From: Herbaspirillum hiltneri N3
Lineage (GTDB): Bacteria > Pseudomonadota > Gammaproteobacteria > Burkholderiales > Burkholderiaceae_D
Length of the DNA stretch: 64,000 bases
Assembly (NCBI RefSeq): GCF_001267925.1
Contig: NZ_CP011409.1
Coordinates: 1,984,001-2,048,000 of the forward strand
Direction: 5' to 3'
The position numbers were made by a program, and so were the translations under genes. Shown here piece by piece: positions 56,254 to 64,000 of the stretch. Within the stretch, counting starts at the first letter, position 1. Every line of letters begins with the position of its first letter. The notes under the pieces were generated by a model, which worked only from the letters and a program-made list of their open reading frames with translations, was not told the origin of the DNA and made no database searches.

Positions 56254-57419
56254 ACGAACTGCAATCCTCCCCCGACCAGAACCAGCCGGACGCGAAAGCG
56301 GATCCCGGACTGCAGGCGAGCATGGTGCTCCCTTCCTTTACACCTTCGGACAATGGCGTGCTGAAAAAGCGCCTGCGGCTGCTGACCCTGCTGGTGGCGA
56401 TCCTCGCCATCGTGCTGGTCGTGCAGTGGTGGATGTCGCATAGCGAAATCCGCGGCCTGCGCGAAGAAGTCGCACGCCGCCTGCAAACCGGCGACGTCGC
56501 CAATACCGAAGTCAAGGGCGTGCTCAAGACCGTCCAGGAAAGCACCAAGGAATTGCAAGCCAAGGTCAGCGTGCTCGACAGCAAGCAGGCCGAGTCGCAA
56601 AGCCAGCAACTGGCGCTTGAGCAGCTCTACCAGGATCTTTCCAAGAACCGCGACGACTGGGCCCTGTCGGAAATCGAAGAGGTCCTCTCGACGGCCAGCC
56701 AGCAGCTGGAACTGGCGGGCAACGTGCAGGGTGCGCTGATCGCCTTGCAGAACGCCGACAAGAGCCTGTCGCGCTCCGACAAGCCGCAGTTCATCGCCAT
56801 CCGCCGCGCCATCGCGCGCGACCAGGATCGCCTGAAAGCCTTGCCGACGGTCGACGTCCCCGGCATCGCCGTGCGCCTCGACAGCATCATCGGCCAGATT
56901 GACGGCATGCCTTTGCTGTCGGACGAGAAGCCGGTGGTGTCGGTGACCGAACCGAAGAAGCAAGCGGCGCGCGCCGCTCCCAAAGCCGCCGCCAAGGTGA
57001 ACGGCAAGGAACAGCCCGCTGCGGCGCCTGCGAGCGACTGGCTGGCCGATGCGCAAGAAAAGTGGCAAAGCTTCAGCGCCGAGATGTGGACCGAACTGAA
57101 GCAGCTGGTGCGCATCCGCAGCGTCGATACGCCGGACGCCTTGCTGCTGTCGCCGACCCAGGCTTACTATGCCCGTGAAAACCTCAAGCTGCGTCTGCTC
57201 AATGCACGCCTGGCGCTGCTGTCGCGCAACGAGTTTGCGTTCCGCAACGATCTCAGCGCGGCACAAGACACCATCGCCAAGTACTTCGATACCCGCGCCA
57301 AGCAAGTGCAAACCACGCAGGCGCTGTTGAAGCAAGTCCAGGGCAGCAACCTGTCGATCCAGATGCCGACGCTCAGCGAAAGCATCAACGCGGTGCGCAA
57401 TTACAAAGGCCGTCGCTGA
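56250..57419 (+). CDS. hemX: HemX family protein (putative uroporphyrinogen III C-methyltransferase-like membrane protein)
   Basis: A 389-residue protein anchored by one membrane helix (LLTLLVAILAIVLVVQWW, residues 45-63), with a long coiled-coil stretch in the periplasm and the conserved HemX domain (NRDDWALSEIEEVLSTASQQLELAGN and ENLKLRLLNARLALLSRNEFAFRNDL). It is often named a methyltransferase but has no SAM motif, so that name is unsafe. The conserved link with hemCD and hemY points to a scaffold or regulatory role in haem synthesis. Confidence 0.9.
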   Translation: MNELQSSPDQNQPDAKADPGLQASMVLPSFTPSDNGVLKKRLRLLTLLVAILAIVLVVQWWMSHSEIRGLREEVARRLQTGDVANTEVKGVLKTVQESTKELQAKVSVLDSKQAESQSQQLALEQLYQDLSKNRDDWALSEIEEVLSTASQQLELAGNVQGALIALQNADKSLSRSDKPQFIAIRRAIARDQDRLKALPTVDVPGIAVRLDSIIGQIDGMPLLSDEKPVVSVTEPKKQAARAAPKAAAKVNGKEQPAAAPASDWLADAQEKWQSFSAEMWTELKQLVRIRSVDTPDALLLSPTQAYYARENLKLRLLNARLALLSRNEFAFRNDLSAAQDTIAKYFDTRAKQVQTTQALLKQVQGSNLSIQMPTLSESINAVRNYKGRR

Positions 57420-57463
57420 AGCCGTTGCATTAAACGACAACGACGACAACGACAGAACTTTAT

Positions 57464-58663
57464 ATGCGAATTCTCCTCTGGCTCCTGACCCTGTTTGCTT
57501 CCGCCATCGGCCTGGCGGTACTGGCGCGCTTCAATCCCGGCAACGTCGTGCTGTTCTATCCGCCGTACCGCGTCGATTTGTCGCTCAACTTTTTCCTGGC
57601 TGCGGTGGTGGTGCTGTTCATCGCACTGTATGTGCTGATCCGTGCGGTGCGCCTGACCCAGAAGCTGCCCGGCCGCGTGATCGCCTATCGCCGTCAAAAG
57701 CGTGAAAACGACGGCAACAAGGCCTTGCGCGACTCGCTCAAGGCGTTCTTCGAAGGCCGTTTCGGCCACGCTGAAAAAGCCGCCACGCGCGCCGCCGAAC
57801 TGCCCGACAACGCGGGCATCGCTGCGCTGGTCGGCGCGCGTGCGGCACATCGCATGCGCCAGACCGACCGCCGCGACATTTGGCTGGCCAGCACCGACGG
57901 CGATAACAGCCTCAAGGCCGCACGCCTGATGACGACGCTGGAATTGCTGGTCGACGACCACCAGTTCAAGGCCGCGCTCGACACCGTCGACGAGCTCAAC
58001 GCCAACGGCACGCGCCACATCCAGGCGCTGCAATGGGCGCTCAAGGCCAATCAGCAAGCCAAGAACTGGCCGGAAGTGCTGCGTCTGGTGCAAACGCTGG
58101 ACAAGCGCAATGCGCTGCATCCGGCCTTGTCCAATCGCCTGCGCGAAATGGCTTACGACGCTTTGCTGTCGGACCGTGCGCATGACGCCGAATCGATCCG
58201 CCGCCTGTGGGCCGAGGTGCCCAACGCTGATCGCCTGAAGCCCTATATCGCTGCGCGCGCCGCCCAGGCCTTCAGCAGCCGTGGCCTGCACGACGAAGCG
58301 CGCACCTTGCTGGAACGCGCCTTGGCCGCCGACTGGGATGATCGCTTGATCCGCGCCTACCGCGATTCGACGGCGGAAGCCGGTTCGCCTGCGCTGCTGG
58401 CACAGATCGAACGCTGCGAGGCCTGGCTGGCGAAACGTCCGACCGATGCCGAACTGGCGCTGACGCTGGGTATGTTCTGCCTGCGCCAGAAGCTGTGGGG
58501 CAAGGCCCAGCGCCATCTGGAGCAAGCCTTGTCCGATGCGATCGAGCCGCGCACCGTGCGCGAATCGCATCTGAGCCTTGGCCAGCTGCATGATGCGCTC
58601 GACCAGCACGAACAGGCCGCGGCGCATTACAAGCAATGCGCGCTGGCGACGGCGATTCGTTAG
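57464..58663 (+). CDS. hemY: HemY, haem-biosynthesis-associated TPR membrane protein
   Basis: A 399-residue protein with two N-terminal membrane helices (residues 1-20 and 40-62), followed by an alpha-helical region of TPR-like repeats (AGIAALVGARAAHRMRQ, LNANGTRHIQALQWALKANQQAKNW, LALTLGMFCLRQKLWGKAQRHLEQAL). It is the gamma/beta-proteobacterial HemY, unrelated to the protoporphyrinogen oxidase of the same name. Its role in haem synthesis is inferred from the conserved operon. A strong terminator follows. Confidence 0.93.
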   Translation: MRILLWLLTLFASAIGLAVLARFNPGNVVLFYPPYRVDLSLNFFLAAVVVLFIALYVLIRAVRLTQKLPGRVIAYRRQKRENDGNKALRDSLKAFFEGRFGHAEKAATRAAELPDNAGIAALVGARAAHRMRQTDRRDIWLASTDGDNSLKAARLMTTLELLVDDHQFKAALDTVDELNANGTRHIQALQWALKANQQAKNWPEVLRLVQTLDKRNALHPALSNRLREMAYDALLSDRAHDAESIRRLWAEVPNADRLKPYIAARAAQAFSSRGLHDEARTLLERALAADWDDRLIRAYRDSTAEAGSPALLAQIERCEAWLAKRPTDAELALTLGMFCLRQKLWGKAQRHLEQALSDAIEPRTVRESHLSLGQLHDALDQHEQAAAHYKQCALATAIR

Positions 58664-58678
58664 TTTTTGCAGGTTCGA

Positions 58679-58722
58679 AAATAGCCGCCGGGTCGCTGCA
58701 AGGCCCCGGCGGCTTTTTTATT
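58679..58722 (+). terminator. Rho-independent terminator of hemCDXY
   Basis: GCCGCCGGG and CCCCGGCGGC pair around about 12 bases at 58,684-58,714 and are followed by TTTTTTA, some 20 bases after the hemY stop. Confidence 0.92.
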
Positions 58723-58828
58723 GCCTGTTTTCAAGAGCATGCGGATTCGGCGCAGATTGAGGTTGACGGCCTGAATGCCGTTATAATTCCGGGTTTCCCA
58801 TCCCATCATTTCTTTACGAGAAAGCACC

Positions 58829-59368
58829 ATGAGCCTGAATAACGTCCCGTCCGGCCGCGACCTGCCCAACGACTTCAATGTGATCATCGAGATCCCGATG
58901 AACGCCGATCCGATCAAGTATGAAGTGGACAAGGATAGCGGCGCCATTTTCGTCGACCGTTTCATGGGTACCGCGATGCACTATCCGTGCAACTACGGCT
59001 ACATCCCGCAAACTCTCTCGGAAGACGGCGATCCGGTCGACGTGCTGGTGATCACGCCGTTCCCGCTGTTCCCAGGCGTGGTGGTGCGTTGCCGTCCCAT
59101 CGGCGTGCTCAAGATGACCGATGAGTCGGGCGTTGACGCCAAGCTGCTGGCCGTGCCGGTCGACAAGGTCCTGCCAATCTACACGCACTGGCAAAAGCCG
59201 GAAGACATGAACGAACTGCGCCTGAAGCAGATCCAGCATTTCTTCGAGCACTACAAGGACCTGGAAAAGGGCAAATGGGTCAAGATCGACGGCTGGGAAG
59301 GTCCTGAATCGGCCAAGGCGGAAATCCTGGCCGGCGTCGAAGCCTACCAGAAGCAGCAAGCCAAATAA
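58829..59368 (+). CDS. ppa: Inorganic pyrophosphatase
   Basis: A 179-residue soluble family I pyrophosphatase that pulls biosynthetic reactions by hydrolysing pyrophosphate. The metal-binding signature is [10 protein letters not shown] with Asp66, Asp68 and Asp71. [30 protein letters not shown] matches the active-site strands. Full length for the hexameric bacterial enzyme. Flanked by terminators on both sides, so monocistronic. Confidence 0.97.
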   Translation: MSLNNVPSGRDLPNDFNVIIEIPMNADPIKYEVDKDSGAIFVDRFMGTAMHYPCNYGYIPQTLSEDGDPVDVLVITPFPLFPGVVVRCRPIGVLKMTDESGVDAKLLAVPVDKVLPIYTHWQKPEDMNELRLKQIQHFFEHYKDLEKGKWVKIDGWEGPESAKAEILAGVEAYQKQQAK

Positions 59369-59387
59369 TCAGGCAATCCTTGCATTG

Positions 59388-59423
59388 CAGAAAAAAGCGC
59401 ACCTGCGGGTGCGCTTTTTTTGT
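59388..59423. terminator. Bidirectional terminator between ppa and the convergent gene
   Basis: AAAAAAGCGCACC and GGTGCGCTTTTTTT pair around a short loop. It serves ppa on the plus strand and the GNAT-like gene on the minus strand. Confidence 0.92.
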
Positions 59424-59434
59424 CCCTGCCGGAA

Positions 59435-60583
59435 TTAACCCGCGCGGAACGGGTTGCGCTCGTTGAGTTCGCTCAGGTAATCGTCGATGCCGCCGCCTTC
59501 CCGTTCAAGGAAACGCTCCACCGCATCGGCAAACGAAGGATGCGCGAGCCAGTGCGCCGACCAGGTTTTTTGCGGCAGGAAACCGCGCGCCATCTTGTGC
59601 TCGCCCTGGGCGCCGCCTTCAAACCAGGCGATCCGGTTGTCGATGCAGAATTCCAGCGGCTGGTAGTAAGCCGTTTCAAAATGCAGGCAAGGCACCTCTT
59701 CCAGGGCTCCCCAGTAACGGCCGTACAGCGCGTCGTCGTCGTACACCACCAGCGACGAAGCGATGGCTTTGCCGTCGCGACGGGCGATCGTCAGCAGCAG
59801 GTGTTGCGGCATCTCGGCGGCAATGCGCAGGAAAAAGTCGAGGTTCAGGTAAGGCGTCGAATGATGCGCCGCGTAAGTGTGGCGATAGCAGCGGTGGAAG
59901 AAACGCCAGTCGCCTTCGCCGGCTTCATGGCCGCGCAGATGGCGGAACGTCACGCCCGCTTCGCCCACCTTGCGGCGCTCGGCCAGGATGTTCTTGCGCT
60001 TCTTGCGTTCCAGCGTCGCCAGGAACTCGGCGAAGTCGCGGTAGCCTTCGTTGTGCCAATGGAACTGTACGCCGCTGCGTAGCATGAAGCCAGCCTCGGC
60101 CAGCGTCTGCGCTTGCGCCGCGGGAGGGTAGAGCACGTGGGTGGACGAGGTCTGCGCAGCTTCCTGGAGTTCCTGCAAGGCTTGCACCAGCGCCTGGCGC
60201 GCGGCGCCGTCAACCGCGAGAAGACGGCCGCCGCTGACCGGCGTGAACGGAATCGCCGACAGCAGCTTGGGGTAATAGGGCAAGCCGTGACGCTCGTAGG
60301 CTTCGGCCCAGGCCCAGTCGAAGACGTATTCGCCGTAGGAGTGATATTTCAGGTAGAGCGGCAGGGCCGCCTTCAAGGTATCGCCTTGCCACAGCGTCAG
60401 GTATTGCGGCTCCCAGCCGGTGTCCCTGGCGGCGGAGCCGCTTTCGTGCAGCGCATGCAGGAAAGCGTAGGACAAAAAAGGCGTCGCGTCGGCCTGGGCG
60501 GCAAGCAGCGCATCCCATGCCGGCCGGCCAACTTCTGCCAGAGAAGAAATGATTCGCGTGCGATAATGAGCCTCTGCGTTCAC
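59435..60583 (-). CDS. GNAT/FemAB-like N-acetyltransferase (peptidogalycan-type, DUF482)
   Basis: A 382-residue cytoplasmic protein of the family annotated as peptidogalycan biosynthesis or DUF482, related to FemAB-type double GNAT folds. Typical blocks are ATPFLSYAFLHALHESGS, KYHSYGEYVFDWAWAEAYERHGLPYYPKLL, WHNEGYRDFAEFLATLERKKRKNI and YYQPLEFCIDNRIAWFEGGAQGEHKMARGFLP. The biochemical role has not been shown. It is divergent from nadE and closed by a shared terminator. Confidence 0.88.
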   Translation of the reverse strand: MNAEAHYRTRIISSLAEVGRPAWDALLAAQADATPFLSYAFLHALHESGSAARDTGWEPQYLTLWQGDTLKAALPLYLKYHSYGEYVFDWAWAEAYERHGLPYYPKLLSAIPFTPVSGGRLLAVDGAARQALVQALQELQEAAQTSSTHVLYPPAAQAQTLAEAGFMLRSGVQFHWHNEGYRDFAEFLATLERKKRKNILAERRKVGEAGVTFRHLRGHEAGEGDWRFFHRCYRHTYAAHHSTPYLNLDFFLRIAAEMPQHLLLTIARRDGKAIASSLVVYDDDALYGRYWGALEEVPCLHFETAYYQPLEFCIDNRIAWFEGGAQGEHKMARGFLPQKTWSAHWLAHPSFADAVERFLEREGGGIDDYLSELNERNPFRAG

Positions 60584-60662
60584 TGCGTGCAGCTCCCTGG
60601 CACAGGTGTTCCGTCCTTACTCTTCGTCATTTTCTTACCGTTATTTCTTACTTGTGGCCATC

Positions 60663-62276
60663 ATGTCAGTCAAAGTCGCCATCGCCCAGATCAACAGCAC
60701 CGTTGGGGATATCTCGGGCAATCGCAACAAAATCGTCGAATTCGCTCGCCGTGCCGCAGCGCAGGGTGCGGATATCGTCCTCACTCCGGAGTTGTCGCTG
60801 GTCGGCTATCCGCCTGAAGACCTGTTGCTGCGTCAGGCATTCTACGCAAAAACCGAAGAAGCGTTGCAAGCGCTGACGGCCGAGCTGGCGACACTGAAAG
60901 ACGTACACGTGGTCGTCGGTCATCCGGTGCTCAAGGATGGTGCGCGCTTCAACGCGGCATCGGTCCTGCTGAACGGCCGGATCACCGGCAGCTACCACAA
61001 GCTGGAACTGCCCAACGACAGCGTGTTCGACGAAAAACGCTACTTCACGCCTGACGGGACGCCGCTGGTGTTCGACGTCAAGGGCACGAAATTCGGCATC
61101 AACATCTGTGAAGACACCTGGTTCCCGCGCGCTCCTGCGCGCGCCAGGGATGCCGGTGCACAAGTCCTGCTGATCCTGAACGGTTCGCCGTATCACATGA
61201 ACAAGCAGTTGCTGCGCCTCGACGTGATGCGCGACAACGTCACCAAACAAGGCATGCCGCTGGTGTTCGCCAACCTGGTGGGCGGGCAGGACGAATTGAT
61301 TTTTGACGGCAATTCCTTCGCCATGGATATCGCCGGCGAGCTGGTCGCCAGCCTCGCCCACGCGCAGGAAGATTTGCAGGTCATCGAATTCGACGGCGTG
61401 CAGATCCGCAATCCGCAGATGGCGCCTGCGCTGTCGATCGAAGCGCAGGTATACCAGGCGCTGGTGCTGGGTGTGCGTGACTACGTCGGCAAGAACGGTT
61501 TCCCTAGTGTGCTGATCGGCCTGTCCGGCGGCGTCGATTCGGCGCTGACGCTGGCCATCGCCGTCGATGCGCTGGGCGCCGACAAGGTGCGCGCGATCAT
61601 GATGCCGTCGCCTTACACTGCCGACATTTCCTGGATCGACTCGCGCGACATGGTCGAGCGCATCAAGGTGCGTTACGACGAGATCCCGATCAACGACTGC
61701 TTCTCGGCCTTCCGCAGCACCCTGTCCGAGGAGTTCAAGGGACTCAAGGAAGACACCACCGAAGAAAATATCCAGGCGCGCATTCGCGGCACGCTGCTCA
61801 TGGCGCTGTCCAACAAGTACGGTTCCATCGTCCTGACCACCGGCAACAAGAGCGAAATGGCGGTCGGCTACTGCACCTTGTACGGTGACATGGCCGGCGG
61901 CTTCGCGGTGATCAAGGACATCGCCAAGACACTGGTCTATCGCCTGTGTGCTTACCGCAACAGTATTTCCGAAGTCATTCCGGAACGCATTCTCACGCGT
62001 GCGCCGTCGGCCGAGTTGCGGCCCGACCAGAAAGACCAGGATTCGCTGCCGCCGTATGAAGTGCTCGACGCCATCATGCAGATGTACATGGAAGAGAACC
62101 TCAGCATCGGCGAGATCGAGCGGGCCGGTTACCAGAAGGACGATATCGAGCGCATCACGCGCCTGATCAAGATCAACGAATACAAGCGGCGCCAGGCTCC
62201 GGTCGGTATCCGGGTCACGCACAGAGCGTTCGGCCGTGATTGGCGATATCCGATTACATCAAGATTCCGCGAATAA
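60663..62276 (+). CDS. nadE: Glutamine-dependent NAD(+) synthetase
   Basis: NadE amidates nicotinate adenine dinucleotide to NAD in the final step of NAD synthesis. The 537-residue protein has an N-terminal nitrilase-like glutaminase domain with triad Glu43, Lys113 and Cys149 (NICEDTW) and a C-terminal synthetase with the ATP pyrophosphatase loop SGGVDS at 288-293. It can therefore use glutamine as nitrogen donor, fitting the neighbouring glnB. The ATG at 60663 matches family N termini (MSVKVAIAQINSTVGD); upstream frame is ignored. Confidence 0.97.
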   Translation: MSVKVAIAQINSTVGDISGNRNKIVEFARRAAAQGADIVLTPELSLVGYPPEDLLLRQAFYAKTEEALQALTAELATLKDVHVVVGHPVLKDGARFNAASVLLNGRITGSYHKLELPNDSVFDEKRYFTPDGTPLVFDVKGTKFGINICEDTWFPRAPARARDAGAQVLLILNGSPYHMNKQLLRLDVMRDNVTKQGMPLVFANLVGGQDELIFDGNSFAMDIAGELVASLAHAQEDLQVIEFDGVQIRNPQMAPALSIEAQVYQALVLGVRDYVGKNGFPSVLIGLSGGVDSALTLAIAVDALGADKVRAIMMPSPYTADISWIDSRDMVERIKVRYDEIPINDCFSAFRSTLSEEFKGLKEDTTEENIQARIRGTLLMALSNKYGSIVLTTGNKSEMAVGYCTLYGDMAGGFAVIKDIAKTLVYRLCAYRNSISEVIPERILTRAPSAELRPDQKDQDSLPPYEVLDAIMQMYMEENLSIGEIERAGYQKDDIERITRLIKINEYKRRQAPVGIRVTHRAFGRDWRYPITSRFRE

Positions 62277-62304
62277 TATTACGTCGTGCCGCGCTCATAA
62301 TTAA

Positions 62305-62712
<408 letters not shown>

Positions 62713-62732
62713 CACCGTGAAGGGGGGATCGC

Positions 62733-63881
62733 ATGTCGGAGCAGCTTCGGTGGTTGTTTCGAATTCTTCCGATCTTGCTGTTCATGTGTTTGTTCTCCCC
62801 CGCACATGCCGGCGCCGGCGTCTCCGATACCCGCATCCTGCTCGGGCAATCGGCCGGCATGTCCGGCCCCACGGCGCAATACGCGCGCCAGGCGCTGAAC
62901 GGCGCCAAAATCTATTTCGACAAAATCAACCAGCAAGGCGGCGTCCACGGCAGGCGTATTGAGCTGCTCACCCGCGACGACCAGTACACGGCGTCTCTCG
63001 CCGCCTACAACACGCGACAACTGATAGAGCGGGACGGGGTGTTCGCCCTGTTCGGATTCGTCGGCTGGCCGGCCAGCCAGGCGGGGCTGCAGATCGCTTC
63101 GCGGGCACGTGTTCCTTTCTTCGCGCCTTTCACCGGCGGCGCGCTCCAGCCATCTTTCAACCGCCATCTGTTTTCGATTCGCGCCAGTTATGCGGACGAA
63201 TATGCCCGTTTCCTGCGCAACATGAACTGGCTCGGCACGCGCAAGCTGGTGCTGCTGTATCAGCAAGACCAGTATGGCGTGTCGCTCAAGCAGGACCTGG
63301 AAAACCACGCACGGCGCGAAGCCATCGAGCTGACCAGCATCGGCATCAGCCACGGCGGGATCAATCTGGCGCCGCTGATCGAGAAGACGCTGGCCGTGCA
63401 TGCCGACGTCGTCATGCTGGTGAGTGCCGACTACCAGGTCAACGCGCGCCTCGTGCGCGGCTTGCGCGACGATGGATTCCTCGGCCAATTCTTCGCCGTG
63501 TCTTTCGTCGGCAACAAGCAATTGGCCGGCGAACTGGGCGAACTGGCGCACGGCCTCCTGGTTACGCAAGTGGTGCCGTTGCCGTGGCGGATGTCGATGC
63601 CGCTGGTCGCCGAGTATCGCAAGCGCGTGGCTGAAGCCGGCCGCGAAGAACTCTCCGTCACCGGCCTGGAAGGCTATATTGCCGCGCGCGTGCTGGTGGA
63701 AGGGCTGAAACGGGCAGGGCGCAATCTCACGCGCGAGCGCCTGATCCGTGCGCTCGAAAGCATCAACGCGCGCAACTATGACGGCGGCGGCTATGCCGTC
63801 AATTTCTCCTCCACCCGGCATCAAGGGTCGATGTACGTGGATATCGCGACTATGACCAAGGACGCCCGTTTCATGAACTGA
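62733..63881 (+). CDS. Orphan type 1 periplasmic binding protein (LivK-like)
   Basis: A 382-residue secreted receptor. Signal peptide ends at AHA near residue 26, and the mature protein begins with DTRILLGQSAGMSGPTAQYARQALNGAKIYFDKINQQGG, the type 1 periplasmic binding fold of LIV systems. FGFVGWPASQAGL and FSIRASYADEYARFLRNM follow. No permease or ATPase is adjacent, so it must use another transporter or act as a sensor. It is 20 bases after glnB on the same strand, suggesting co-transcription and a nitrogen-related role. Confidence 0.9.
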   Translation: MSEQLRWLFRILPILLFMCLFSPAHAGAGVSDTRILLGQSAGMSGPTAQYARQALNGAKIYFDKINQQGGVHGRRIELLTRDDQYTASLAAYNTRQLIERDGVFALFGFVGWPASQAGLQIASRARVPFFAPFTGGALQPSFNRHLFSIRASYADEYARFLRNMNWLGTRKLVLLYQQDQYGVSLKQDLENHARREAIELTSIGISHGGINLAPLIEKTLAVHADVVMLVSADYQVNARLVRGLRDDGFLGQFFAVSFVGNKQLAGELGELAHGLLVTQVVPLPWRMSMPLVAEYRKRVAEAGREELSVTGLEGYIAARVLVEGLKRAGRNLTRERLIRALESINARNYDGGGYAVNFSSTRHQGSMYVDIATMTKDARFMN

Positions 63882-63892
63882 GGCCGTCAATT

Positions 63893-63911
63893 CAGGGAAA
63901 TCCCTGTTTTC
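63893..63911 (+). terminator. Short terminator after the orphan binding protein gene
   Basis: CAGGGA and TCCCTG form a compact hairpin followed by TTTT, 12 bases after the stop codon. Confidence 0.7.
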
Positions 63912-63936
63912 ACGATTGCCATCGCATTTGGTTTAA

Positions 63937-63960
63937 AATACTGTATATATGTACAGTATT
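63937..63960 (+). promoter_or_regulatory. LexA (SOS) box
   Basis: CTGTATATATGTACAG at 63,941-63,956 matches the CTGT-N8-ACAG LexA consensus of beta- and gammaproteobacteria. The symmetry extends to AATA/TATT on both flanks. It overlaps a likely -10 region 28 bases before the ATG at 63984; a TTGCCA 17 bases upstream could be the -35. Confidence 0.85.
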
Positions 63961-63983
63961 CAAATGCGGAGGCAATGACCCCA

Positions 63984-64000
63984 TGAGCAAGTCCGGTTAC
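63984..64000 (+). CDS. Start of an SOS-controlled gene, cut by the window end
   Basis: ATG at 63984 with GGAGG ten bases upstream begins a frame reading MSKSG before the window ends. Only five complete codons are visible, so the product cannot be named. The LexA box directly upstream shows that it belongs to the DNA-damage response. Confidence 0.6.

Noticed and set aside
56250..57419. Annotation of HemX as an active uroporphyrinogen methyltransferase
   Set aside because: No SAM-binding motif is visible; the protein is a membrane-anchored coiled-coil protein, so the enzyme name is not supported.

Overview
The window looks like a chromosomal segment of a betaproteobacterium of the order Burkholderiales, most likely Oxalobacteraceae and close to Herbaspirillum. 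The grounds are the style of the proteins (HslV with a six-residue propeptide, RpmB and RpmG without zinc cysteines, a Bug-type solute receptor, DUF2242 and RcnB-like proteins), linkages such as ppc / hemC-hemD-hemX-hemY, ispH-fkpB and rpmB-rpmG, and the high GC coding bias. No rRNA, tRNA, CRISPR array, prophage or intact insertion sequence was seen. Almost everything is housekeeping or transport.

Layout. 1-6.3 kb: hslV-hslU with a small trailing gene, then bifunctional putA. 6.3-11.2 kb: an RcnB-like protein and a livHMGF operon that lacks its own binding protein and has an unusual leader. 11.2-19.1 kb: ispH-fkpB, radC, rpmB-rpmG, a lysozyme inhibitor, a delta-9 desaturase, an MscS channel, a phospholipase D-like protein and a chimeric porin/RsmB reading frame. 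19.1-26.3 kb: a dispersed-repeat-like element, a ferric-type ABC importer operon headed by a Bug receptor, and a divergent tctD with a truncated, fused tctE. 26.3-37.4 kb: small secreted or membrane proteins, cheY, a nitronate monooxygenase, an FMN-riboswitch-controlled type II lumazine synthase, htpX, a diguanylate cyclase, cfa, and a sirtuin with a small membrane protein. 37.6-40.9 kb: fragments of indolepyruvate oxidoreductase and an AraC regulator joined head-on, then an SDR and a photolyase. 41-45.7 kb: a complete livKHMGF operon. 46-64 kb: argH, an HDOD protein, a GNAT enzyme, a hydrolase, a DMT exporter, ppc, hemCDXY, ppa, a large GNAT-like protein, nadE, glnB, an orphan amino-acid-type binding protein, and the start of a gene under a near-perfect LexA box.

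The most unusual signal is a set of three gene-to-gene junctions (about 18,995, 26,090 and 38,068). Unrelated gene fragments are fused there without any transposase: a porin signal peptide onto an RsmB-family methyltransferase, the TctE sensor region onto the C-terminal tail of what looks like a flavoprotein hydroxylase, and the start of indolepyruvate oxidoreductase against the start of an AraC regulator. They look like scars of deletions or of a mis-assembly. Other points of interest are the structured leader of the first liv operon (promoter, hairpin with U-tract, 34-codon ORF, LacI-type palindrome), the Bug/ABC/TctD hybrid cluster, the FMN riboswitch, the repeat-rich desaturase leader, and several well-supported small ORFs.
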